A stretch of DNA of 64,000 bases from Serinus canaria (lineage: Eukaryota > Chordata > Aves > Passeriformes > Fringillidae), in NCBI RefSeq assembly GCF_022539315.1, contig NC_066326.1, forward strand, positions 15,082,601 to 15,146,600. Direction: 5' to 3'. Every line of letters starts with the position of its first letter. Positions within the stretch are counted from its first letter, which is position 1. The notes below the pieces were generated by a model, which was given only the letters and a program-made list of their open reading frames with translations, was not told the DNA's origin and did no database searches. Position numbers and translations under genes: made by a program. Positions 32,463 to 44,000 of this stretch are shown here, in pieces.

Positions 32463-33168
32463 ATTCAATAATTGTTTCATGATGAATGCTAGAAAGTAAG
32501 TAAAAACAGGACTGAAGCAAGCCCACCAGCTCATTAGAAGTGAACCACCAGTTTTGTTTCTTTACAAAATTTTCCACAAAAGCAAAGTTGCATAGTAAAT
32601 AAGAGTCTAGCTAACACGTTTCTTTAGAAGTAACACACTTTGACTGACATCTTTATATAAATCATAAAACCAAGATTATTGGCTTGAAAATTCTTGTAAG
32701 AAAAAGGTAATCTCAAAAACCCTTTGCATTCTTGTTGAATATGTCTGTGAAGCACCTGTTTTATTTAAGTGATATACCTGAAATAATAGAGGAGACTAAA
32801 AATCAGGTTCTAAAAAGCATAGGTTGTGCTTCTGAAATGAACACATTTTGAATAACAAAGCTTATAAAAAGGAAGTCCTACACATTAGAAAAGTCTCTGA
32901 TTTTGAGTTTTGCTCAGCTATAGTGTCTATTCAGACTACCTGATAACCCTTAGAGACACACAACACTGGTAGCTTCCTTCACACACAAATAATCATCAAA
33001 CTTGAATGGAATAAAATATCCAGCAGCAGTGCTCAGTCATGTAGGAAGTTCAAGTACAATCAAAACTACAGGAAACTTCAAAAATTTTCATTACATGTGA
33101 AAAAAAAAATTTGAGAGTAGCAAGACTTATCATTAAGAGCTCCTACTGAATGGTAGCTTAATGCTACC
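32463..33168. other. Upstream region, nothing recognised
   Basis: A/T-rich non-coding sequence between the CR1 fragment and the inverted repeat. A 7-bp hairpin (TGGTAGC/GCTACCA, 5-nt loop) sits at its right end, 33151-33169. Confidence 0.6.
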
Positions 33169-33219
33169 ATAAAAGTTATTAGTATCTTCTACTGTGTAGA
33201 AGATACTAATAACTTTTAT
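33169..33219. repeat. Perfect 24-bp inverted repeat with 3-nt loop
   Basis: Left arm 33169-33192 (starting ATAAAAGTTATTAG, ending CTTCTAC) and right arm 33196-33219 are exact reverse complements, separated by TGT. A second small hairpin with 7-bp arms (33151-33169) directly precedes it. RNA from either strand could fold to a tight stem-loop. No transposon family recognised. Confidence 0.95.
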
Positions 33220-34439
33220 TCATTACAGCTTCACAGGAATGTGTCTGGAATGGAACCCAGCTGCCAATTTCTGCTGGTGCCTCTAACCTGCTCCACTCCA
33301 GCTCAGAAAGTCTGAGCTCAGCATGCAACCACAAGGTCACACATGAACTCCCACCCAGCTCTGCCTCTGTGAGAATGTACTGAGAAATCAGGCACAGGCT
33401 CCACTCTCACTCTCCACTGGTTCCCCACAGTTGTTCCAGGCCCAGAGGACAAAGCAGAGCAGGGTAAGGTAACTCAAGCACATGTTCCCAGATTATCCTC
33501 TCCCTACACAGGCTGAGCTTCCATCTATTCCATCTTTTATCAAGTGATGCTGGAAGAGGATGTCACTGGCACGATGCTCAGCACACAGAGAAGAACCAAC
33601 CAACAAAACACTTTTTAATCATTCATCAAAACATGCCTTGGTAATGGCCTGTCCCAAGTCTATCAGCTATCACAGTGCTAAGCCAAAGCAAAGGCAATGC
33701 CGTGAGCAAAGCATGTATTCCACAAGTTTGAGGATATGCTACTGCTTTAGAACAGTGTAGCCCTGGCACAGCATACTCAGAATTAATTGCAATTAAGCTA
33801 TTTTCAGTTTATGGGATACAGTTCTCAATTAGCTTCTATAACTAAACTGTGTGACACAACTACACTCTTTTTTTTTCTTTTTTTCTTTATGCAACATGAA
33901 AATATTTAGGACGCTACCCTACCCACCAAAACCCCAAAACAAACCCACAAAACCAAACCCCAAGCACCAAAGAGGCTGTTGATTTAGAAGATGCCAAACA
34001 CTAGCAGCTCTTGTTGGAGCTGATTGATATTCTGCCCAAGTCAAGTTGGGTTGTTACTCAGGATTTCATAAGCAGTTGTGGTGTTTTATGTACACAAAAT
34101 TGAGAGCACTTGTAATTAGCACCCACCATGGCTGCTGCTTACAGTCTGGCACCCCAAAGATTATCTTTCGATAAATCTCGAGGGAAGTGGAGCACAAGTG
34201 CTGCTGGAACAGATCTGCTTCGGAAATACTTTGGACTCTTCAGTCTCACTTCTGCATTTCAAATCTCCTTTCAGCACATGAAATATTCAGATGTTAGCAA
34301 CTGGAGGCAGCATTAAAAACAGTTACAGTTCATTAAAGCCAGATGGCTCACTTGAATATGAAAAGAAATCAAACATAAGTTGGCTGTTGAATTAAAGTAA
34401 ATCAGCTGGCGTCTGAGGCTTAATATCATTTTAAAACAA
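33220..34439. other. Upstream region, nothing recognised
   Basis: Non-coding sequence with a T-rich pyrimidine run near 33868-33888 and an A/C-rich stretch near 33925-33970. No exon or repeat family identified. Confidence 0.6.
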
Positions 34440-34604
34440 AGGCGCACGAGACAATGGGGACAGCAGCCACCCCTTAGGACGGAGCGCCAGCAAGGATCGG
34501 GTTTCAGTGAATTCCTTCATGCCGAGGCACCCAGGAAAATCTATTTCAAACCGTGTCCAGCACGGAGCTGCTCCCGGCCGGGCAGCAGGAAACCTGTCTG
34601 GGGC

Positions 34605-34795
34605 AGCGCGGGGCAGGGCTCCTGCACACCCAGAGCCTGCTCGTCGCTCCCGAGATGGGGATGGGCAGGGCAGGGCTGGGCTCCTGCACACCCAGAGCCT
34701 GCTCGCTCTGCTCCGGAGATGGGGATGGGCAGGGCAGGGCAGGGCTCCTGCACACCCAGAGCCTGCTCGCTCCGCTCCGGAGATGCGCGGCCGGG
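34605..34795. repeat. Minisatellite, about 63-bp unit, three copies
   Basis: Three units share CCTGCACACCCAGAGCCTGC, starting at 34621, 34683 and 34747 (62- and 64-bp spacing). They are joined by CGGAGATGGGGATGGGCAGG-type sequence. The GC-rich open frames on both strands here come from the repeat. Confidence 0.9.
34657..34744 (+). other. Two G-quadruplex motifs in tandem units
   Basis: 34657-34680 and 34721-34744 each read GGGG-AT-GGG-CA-GGG-CA-GGG, followed by another GGG run in the first. The 2-nt loops match the classical four-run G-quadruplex pattern. They are on the plus strand, antisense to SFMBT1. Confidence 0.8.
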
Positions 34796-35060
34796 GCAGC
34801 GCGGGTCCCTGCCTTTGTTACTCTGGGGGGTGGCAGGAGAGGGCTCAAAGTCCTCCGGGTCCCTGTGCCTATTCACACGTTTGGCCGGGCTTTTTCACCA
34901 CGAGAAACAGCAACGATGCGTTTCCTCGGAGGGGAAATGACACGTGCACTTCTTATAAAGAATTTGTAACTAGTTTTTCTCAAGGATCGGGTGGGCCCGA
35001 TCCTGGCGCTGCGCAGGACCGGGCTCCAAGCCACGGGGCACAGACCCCCCCCCCCAGTCC

Positions 35061-38000
35061 TAATTCCTGACGCTGCCGTGCAAAACCCACACTTCATCTG
35101 TTCTGCTTCTATTATTGCCGCAGAAAACAGCCATTCCACAGCCTCCAAAAAGCCCACCGCTCCAAGCAGCTTTTTAAAACCTTTTTCTACTCTAACACCA
35201 CTACAGTCAGTCACAAATACAGGTCTCAGCCGGCCCTTTTGCTACACGGAGATGAGATAGAGGCTCCAGGGAAAAGGGGAACATGTTTGAACTGAGATTT
35301 GTGTGTGACTGGGGACTCGCAGGCCACACAGCTTATCAATGCACGAGCAGAGCTAAGGCAGAGATGCAGCTGCACGGGGTCCTCTGCCCCAGGAGATAAG
35401 CCAGGCCTAACACATCAGCCCTTGGGAGAGCACATCTGCACCCACTCAGGGGGCAGGGACCCCACCCAGCCTGACTGAGACTCCTCACTGACACAACAAA
35501 GTCAAAAATGGAAAGGACCTTCTCGGATGACAACTTTAGTTGAACTGTTTTATATAGAAAAATTAAATTCTACAGCACAAAAAGAATCCAATGCAATAAA
35601 CAATGCAGGTAGGAGCCAACGTGATTTTTGGTTCAACTTACAACGTGTAGCACTTGATTCATAAATATTTTTGTGAAATGCATTCCAGGTATACTGGTGA
35701 GTTCCATATCACTCTCAGTTAAGTGTCTTCAGCACAAAAAAAAGATATATTGTGCAAATTTCTCAAGCAGAACCAAAATCAACGGCGCTGGAGAAAATTA
35801 TTTTTCAAGCTATTCAGTATGAGTTTCATTCACCATTTTGTAGCAATACACTTGCAGTCATAGAAATATCCAAATTCACACACTGGCATCGGCACAATTC
35901 CTTAAAACAGCCCCATCTTTTTGGGGGGAAAAAGCCAGAGACTCTGGCTAAGCACTGCTGCCAGCTCTGTGGAAGGACACAGCTGATTACCTGCCACAGC
36001 AGATCAGCAACCACCTCCATCAGGCACAGTGGCAGATTTCTGCCTCCTTTGAACAAAACCCTCACCCTTGAAATCAGGGCTGAGAGAGGCAAAAGCAAAC
36101 AAACATTCAGAAGAGCATCTGGTGTAGGAAATCTTTAATTCCTGTGAAGGAACTGTTTAAGATTCCCAGATCAAGTGTCTGAAGCCACCAAGGCTTGGCC
36201 CGTCTCCTCTCCCCCACCTGAGGGATTCTTAACTCCAGTGACACATTGCAGGAGCAGGGAGGGCACAAACCCAGCCTCTCTCTCAGCTGCCACATGGAAC
36301 ATGACCCATGTTTTCTCATTCAACAACCACATCAACTCTTTGTTAGACAGGACATGAAAAATATTTTCTTGGGAAGCAAAATATTATTCTACACACATCT
36401 ATGCCCTTCCCTCTTGCTCCATCCTGCTGCCACTGTCCCTGCTGGAGCCCTTGGCAGAGGTCCTGCTTCTCCAAGAAAGGGTCTCCAGAGTTCCATACTT
36501 CATGCAAGCTCCTAGTTCTCCAAGCCTTTTAGAGTCAAAATAGGGTTTAAGGCTTTCCTTATAATTTTGTCTTCTCTTCTTTAGTCCCTACCAGCTGGAA
36601 GCCCGGATAACATTTGAGGTATTTTCTAACTTTTGGTTGTATAAACAAAATAAGTATTTCACAAGCCTTCCTAGTACCTGATGTCCCACAAACAAAAGAC
36701 AAAGTGGAAGACTTCTCACAATGTCCAATTTATGCTGAAATTCCAAATTTTCAAGCCATTGTAATTGCTATTCTGTGACAAGAAGAAAGAAATCAGCTTT
36801 GGTTGTTTCTGTAGGAAAGAAAACTACCTGTCACAGAAGCCTTGGCTCAGCATTGTTAGCACACTCCAAATGTTTCCAAGACCTGCAAGGCCCAGAAAGC
36901 AGACTATGGATAGGCAAAATAAAGTTTGATGCCTCTATAACAAAGAAATTAAAATACTACCAACTTCATTAGTCACAGCTGTTGAAGGAATTATCTCACC
37001 CAATGTGGAGAGCAGAAACCTTTGGCTGACTTGCAGTTCTTTAAGGCATTATTTTTACACACACAAATGAAACAGCTGGTCTGTGAAAAGCAGCTTATTG
37101 GCCTGATTCTGTAAGGATTTATCAAATACAAACAAACCACTGAATCACCTTTTATGCAGGTAGAACCACCATCTACCAAGGTAAAACATCTCCTTTAAGT
37201 TATCTTATCTGAACAGCAAAACTCCACTGATACCACTGAACATGAAGATTACATATGTATATAAATGCAAATAGGAACTATCACCAGAGCTGGATTCATT
37301 ATTAAAATTTACTACAATTTCTCTCACTCCTGGGCTGAAATCTCTACTCACAGACCAGTAGCCCTGAAAACTCCCTGCTGCCCCCATTAAATCTGTTTGA
37401 GCAGAAGAGAACTCAGGCAGGCTCATCCACTCCATTGCAACAGCAACGCTGGGACTCCTCAAAGAGAAGTGCATTTAAAGAACACACCTTGTGTTCTTAC
37501 CCTCCCAAAGCAATTCTTGTAAGATGTAAAAGGGGCAAAGACTCTGCTGAGGAGGTTCCAGACCATTGCCAACATCAGCAGGCCAGGCTTACAGATTTGT
37601 GTGGCTCTGGAACACGCCTCACACCTTCCACATGGAGCTAACCACAAACAAACACCCTGCAGGGGATGCAGCCTGCACCACTGCCCTGCAATGCAACAAG
37701 AAAGGGATCAGTTCTGTTCCAAGGGTTTACTCAAAACAAAAGGCCTGTGTTTGTGACAGCTCCCCTGCACTGACACAGTCTGACCCATCAAGGTGAGCAG
37801 AGCCAGCAGAGGCTGCTCTGTGCACACTGAACCAGCAAAGCCCCCAGTTCTTTACAGGGTTGAACACTGCTGTGCTCTGTGCACCTCCAGCACACAGACA
37901 GGTGTCCAGGCACTCCCACAGCAGCACCCCAGCTGTGCTCCTGGCCCCTCCTTGCCTGCAGCACACAGGACAGTGTGGCTGTGCCACCAGGACAGGGCAC

Positions 38001-41000
38001 GGGGACGCTGCACCAGGGAACCAGAGCCCCTCACATCAGGATAAATGCAGCAAGTGCTGGCATTACAGTCAAATAAACAGGAACCTCACAGCAGACTGAA
38101 AGGTTACAGCCTGGCAGTCCTTTCTGCCTTGAACATGTGGAGATGTCTGCGAACGTACATTTTAACAGCATAAAAATATTTACCAGAGAAAAGGAGTCAC
38201 TAAATGAGACCTTTAACTCCATCTTTCGTCAGGGCTACTGTACATCACAGAAAAAAAACAATGAACAATAACCCATTTAGCAGAATTTTGCTGATACCAT
38301 GCATGATGTTGATCTTTTCCACTTAGATTAGGTCAATTAATGTCTGTTTTCCAACCCTGACCCCTGCCTGAAGTCCAGTGGCTTCCAGGATTTGACTCAG
38401 AGCCTGGATCTGCCTGACCATCCAGGTAACACACCTGGAACTGGGAAGCCTGGTTAATGAATCTTGAAACACACAGGTCCAGCTCAACAAATTACAGGAT
38501 CTGACTTTCCACCCCGTGCTGAGCTCCCCAGCCAGTAAAGCAATTTCCATGGGACTGCAGGTTAAGTCCAGGTGAGAATGGAACAGTCACAGCTCTATTC
38601 CCAGCTAATTTAAATGCCACTGGACAGAGAGAGCCCTGACTTGACAGGGGAATAACACACAACAGGGTCTTCCAAAAAGTTCCCTTAGGTTTGTAAGTGG
38701 TTGCAAAGAGGAGCTGTTAAATACAGTTTGCCTCTATTGTTTAAGATAGTTGGGAGTTCTGTTTCTTTTTTAAATGCAAAATCTTCAGCATTATTCTGCT
38801 CTCTTCATCTGCTTTCATGGCATGCAGACTACAAGCACGTTGGGGGTTATGGGCCAAATAAAGAAACCACACAGAACAGATTGCTCTGTTTTCATTGCTG
38901 ATTTTTTTTATTTCATGTCCTATTGTATGAATATAACTGCCTGAAGTTACAAGTTGGAAAAGAAGATGAAGGAAAAACGTGAAGTTCCTGCTGCTACCAA
39001 GTCCCAGACAACAGCCTGGCAGCTTCTTATCCTCCTTACAAAGACAAGCAGCATGAACAAGCAAATATTCTATCAGTAAAATGTAGTATGATTCATGGTG
39101 AGATAAAAGAGAGTGCTCAGATGGAAAGAAACTGACTTCTGCCTCTGGATCTGAATCACTGGTGCATATAAGTATGGAATCCCATGGGATACAGTGATGG
39201 GGAAAGGGATGCTGCCCATGAGGAAGCCATAGGCAAGAGTTAATCTGCCAGCAGAGGAAGGAACCCTTCACACTCCCTTTGAGGAGCCCATCCACTACAT
39301 GAGAGAAATGAGTTTTAAATCAAAAAGTACCTTCACTCTACATTGGGGCAATTACCAAAGATACAAATTAATCTGTAAGTGCCCAAAACATGAGAATTAC
39401 TGGAGAAACCTCAGAACAGCAGGTTTGGAAACTAATTTCAGTCTACAAAGGATGCCAGGCCTGCAGACAACATAAGAAGGTCAATGCAGTCTTCACAGAG
39501 TTACAATAAATGGTTCCCTAACTCTGCCACGAGGTTTGATTTGTTCAAACAAGTCTTTGCTGCCAACTCATATTCTGTGCATGTGTTACAGGAAAATCTT
39601 TGAATAAAACCTGAACAGGACACTCAGCTTGACTCAGCACCCAAGTCACATGAAGGGAAAAAAACTCTGCACAATCTCCCAAATCCTTCTTTGGAAATGA
39701 GCTCCTGTTTCAGAGAACCAACTAATGGATGGCATCACTGCAGAAAATACAACAAAGGAGAAGACTGGTGGGGGAAGGAAGGCATCTTGCAAGAAAGACA
39801 TTTAAGAAAAAATCCATGACATAAAATGTCTTTTGCATGTAAAAGCCCACTCCTACTCTTTTCCTTCTTTTGCCATGCCATTGAAATGGCACACGATGCA
39901 GAAAAAAGTAATATATTATACTCATTTCTCATCCACAAGCTACACTCTGAAAGGGCAACACTCCCATGAGTGCCACCACAACCACAGGACAACTCAGATT
40001 TGGGTTTAGAAATTGACTCAGTTGTTGAACTTTATATTCCTGTTTTTAAAATAGTGTCAGTGGCAGGCTGGAGTGAAAATTAAGACAGAAGATAACTTAT
40101 TTCAATATTTGCAGTTTTGGTATCATATAATTTCAATCTAAGTAATTTAATCTTAAATAATTTCAATTAAAAAGCCCTTAATCATAGCATCTTTATTTGC
40201 TTTTATGCCCACTAATGTTATTTGAACATAAGGTCTGTACAAACAGATGCAACTGCAAATCAAACTGTCCAAGAGACAGAAAACCTATCTTAACAAGCAG
40301 TGGCACTAAAAAAAAACCCTCCATAATTGCAAATAAAAGCTGCAGAAGCAAATAGGACACAGTTTTAGCAAAAGCAGTCATCACAACAAATCAAGTTGGA
40401 TCAAAACAGACTAAGAACCCCTTACAAAGACTAAGAACTCCTTATGATTTTCCTTACAGAGAAATTAACTTACTCCTGAGCGGCCAGCACAGGGTACAAC
40501 AGGCAAACAAACAAGGAAAGCCTGTGGCTGCAGAAGTGCTCTTTGGAAAGTGACATCTGAGGTCATTTTCCCTAACAAGGATGCTGTGGTACCTACTAGC
40601 AAGAAGATGAACAGGAAAGAGGACTCTTAAAAGGTGACAGCCACACCCAACACACACTGACCCCACTCTACAATGCCACCTCATCCTCAAGGCCATCAGT
40701 GCTCAGGCCTTTCAGAAATGCTATGAGAAGCAGCTCTTCATTTCAGATCAAACTCAAATAAATGAGAGTACAGATTTCAAAGAGTCAGGTCTCAGACCTG
40801 CCCGGTCATTTTCTTCACAAACCCATGTTTCAGAGTCCAGCATCACTCTAGGACTTGTGTGTCTCAGGTTTTTACTGTCATAGCTCAGTCTTGCTGGTTC
40901 ATTACTGTGCAAGGCAGGTCTGATGACCAGAGCAGTCCTGGAACGTTCCCAAAGAGCTCTGCAGGCAGCAGGGGCCAGCACCAGCACAGCATCTGCACAG
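35061..41000. other. Upstream region, no gene recognised
   Basis: About 6 kb of mostly A/T-rich sequence with moderately GC-richer patches, for example 37.8-38.0 kb. The longest open frame (184 codons, minus, 38741-39295) shows no recognisable domain. A 20-bp near-duplicate (CAGACTAAGAACCCCTTAC type) lies at 40407-40445. Confidence 0.6.
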
Positions 41001-44000
41001 GGACACAGAGAGCTCTGCTCTGCCAGCCTGGGGACAAGGAGGGAGGACACTCCTTCCTCCTCCTCCTCCTCTTCGCAGCTCCTGCAGCCTGGAACTGACC
41101 CAGCCTTCCCAAAGTGCTCCCCCAGCACTGCACAGAAACAGCAGCAGCACAGACAATTCAACAGCAGCAGGTCTCACTTCTTCTGCAAGGATATGTTCTC
41201 TTCCCCTCCTCCCCAGCAGACAGCTCAATTCAATGCTTGTTACCCATACACCATCCAGATGTTAAACCTCGCCAGACTACAGAGATTTCCTACTCACAGG
41301 CACTCCCCAGTTTGAAAGTCAAAACATGACTGTCAATTATCACCCTAAAATTGAGGGGAAGCCAAAAACAAAACCACAGTTCTACCATGCATGGGCACCA
41401 TTGGGGAATGGATTTCAAAGCCTGTGTCCCTCTGCTCGAGCCTCCAAATGTGAATATAAGAACTTCTAATTCCATTTTTATTAAATAGAATCACTTTCCA
41501 CCTCAACCACTGAGTAAAAATTATCACCTCAAATCAGAAATCCTAGATGAGGCAAAATTCAACTTCCTACAATGCCTACTGAAAGGCCTTTCATAAAAAT
41601 AAGTGCTGAGAGCAGGCAATCCTACATCCTAAGTTCCACCAGTTGTACAAGAAAAAGCCCTCTGCAGCCTGGCTTCAATAGATCTTTTCTTTGATCCCCA
41701 GCCTGTTTCATGGGTCTCCTGTGCACTCTTGAACACCCCCTGTGCTGTTACTAGGAGATGCATCCTGACCTGAGCTGCTCCATATCCTCCAAAACAGCAT
41801 CACTGATGAGGAAGCCTTGAGTATAATCACCTCAAACTCATCTAATCCACATTGCTTTAGGACTGATAGGACAAGATTCCCCATTCCAGGGTAGGATCTA
41901 TCACTCCCATGTGAGACATGATAAAACTGCAGAGGAGGTTACATGATTTCCCTGGAAAGCTCATGGCAGGAGCAGGAGCCGCCCGAGGTGTGCCTGTGTG
42001 AGCATCTGGTAGATACTGCTGGGGCTTCACAGTGTAACAGCAAAAATCAGTGTATTTTCCCTGATGGTGACAAATATGAGTTTACTGACACAGCTCAAAT
42101 GCTAAAAGCAAAGCCAGTGATACTGAATAACTAGACAGAAATATCTGAATTATTTAGTAGACAGTGCAGAAGCACCAAACAAGCCAAAGCATGATCTGAC
42201 CAAGAAAAGAACAAGGGGAAAAAAAACAAAACCCAACAGCTATTAGTTTCCTGCTGGAGAGAAGAAACAGCTGACTGCAGGATTAAGACAGCAGCCATGG
42301 CAGAGAGGAGGGCGAGACTGCATGGCCAGGGATGGTGACAAGCAGCACTGCTGCTTTTTGATTGCCAAATACTACATTGGCTGAGCTGCAACATGAGATA
42401 ACATCCCCAGACTTTTTTTTTTCTCTTGGACAATCTTTCTGAAACACTATCTGAAGCCCTGAAGTATTCCTTGGCTAGTATCAAAAAGGAATGGAAAATC
42501 CACATTTCAACCACTCCTTTTAATAATCCTGTAGAGAAAATCCTGACCAACTGATCACAGCTAATATTTCTTCCTCATTTAACTTCCAAAACCCTGTCTC
42601 CTGCAAATGACATTTTATTTATAGCAGTGGTATTTGCTGTATAACTGATTGGGGAAGGCTGTAAATGAGCATCATTGCATATATATGGAAAACAATGATA
42701 AAGCAGTCATCAAAAAAGCTACAGAACATTTAAATATTCAAATAAGGCAATCTGCATAACCCCCCACCTGAATTTTAATTTTTACAAAACTTATTTCATA
42801 CCTTTGTGCCATAGATGATCTGAACAAGCTACTTCTTTTCCACAGAAAAATGGCACCTTTCACTTTTAGATGTGTCCAAGTGCTGTTAATTTTAATTCTC
42901 AGGGTGAAGGGTAAAGGAGGCTTTGCCACAGGAGGAGAGGTTATTTTTAAAGTCTAAGTGCTCAAGGCAAGAAGGCAAAGGTGAAGATGCTGATGAGCCC
43001 CAGGAAGGTTGCAGTGGCACTGAACTGCATCGAGGCTCCTCGTCTGCCCAGCAAAACAAGGTTACAACTGCAGCTCTCTAAAATGGGAGCTGCCAAAATA
43101 GGAAGGAGAGAAAAGCAGTGCAGTGAGGAAAGGGAGACAGACATCACAGCAAATCAGCCCTTACAGTGAGGCAAGGACTTCCAGGGGAAAAAGAGGATCA
43201 ACTTGTGGGGGACCCCATAAAGAAGCAGCTTTAACCAAGCAGGACAAAAAGATGTCATCATGAGCTGGAAGGTTAAATTAACACCTGGCAGCTCTGAGTT
43301 GGGATCACTCACAAGGCTCTTTACTTAAAAAACAAAACAAACCCAAACACAGTGCTCTTGCAGCCTTGCAATGCTGAAGTCAGAACACTCAAAAACTGTA
43401 CTTTTGCACTTCAGATGCTGCAAATGCAACAGGTAAAGATCAGGAGCTTTTCTTATTCAAACCTTACTCTGAAATCTTGAGCGGGGCAGATTTTAAACAC
43501 TTTTTCTTTCCATGCACTTTCAAACATTATCTTCCATGTGTTCACTCAGTGGTACCAGTTACTTCTTTAGCATTTTTGAGTGTGGAGATTCACTAGTGCC
43601 TTGGAAACAGCTCTGCTCCATCCTTAGTGCTGCCTGGATTATGAAGAGGAAACACCAGAACACTCCTCAGACAACAAGATCACTTTTAGCACCACTCAGT
43701 TCCCCAACCACAGACACATTAGGTCATGCATATTTAAAGAAGTATCATGCCTGAAAAACTTAGATTTGATAAGAAAAGCCTCAAGTAGGAAAGGGTGTTA
43801 GGCTCTTCCTCCTGGTACACGCACAGCTGGGGAGAGGGGGAGCAAGGGAGAGAAGAGGGAAAAGAGGGGGTCAGTAAAAGCAATCACTGCAGTTTTGCCC
43901 TCAGGATCAGAGAAACTCAGGGGAAAAGGAAGAGCAAACACCTAGAAAACAGCCAGTTGCTTCAGAAACAAAATTTCCTTCTTTCAGCATTAACTAGTTA

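Larger units (their letters stand above)
34440..35060. promoter_or_regulatory. GC-rich, CpG-containing block 2.4 kb upstream of the ATG
   Basis: A GC-rich island in A/T-rich surroundings. It contains a 63-bp tandem repeat, G-quadruplex motifs, a 9-bp-arm inverted repeat (AGGATCGGG/CCCGATCCT, 34983-35004) and a run of 11 C (35045-35055). It lies upstream of the SFMBT1 start codon in the right direction to be a promoter, but no TATA box, clear first exon or splice donor was found. Alternatively it is an intronic GC-rich island. Confidence 0.4.

Noticed and set aside
34605..34795. Direct repeats as a CRISPR array
   Set aside because: The units are contiguous tandem copies with no unique spacers, in vertebrate DNA with interrupted genes.
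38741..39295. 184-codon open frame on the minus strand
   Set aside because: No recognisable family, no splice context, ordinary base composition. One such frame is expected by chance in 64 kb over six frames.
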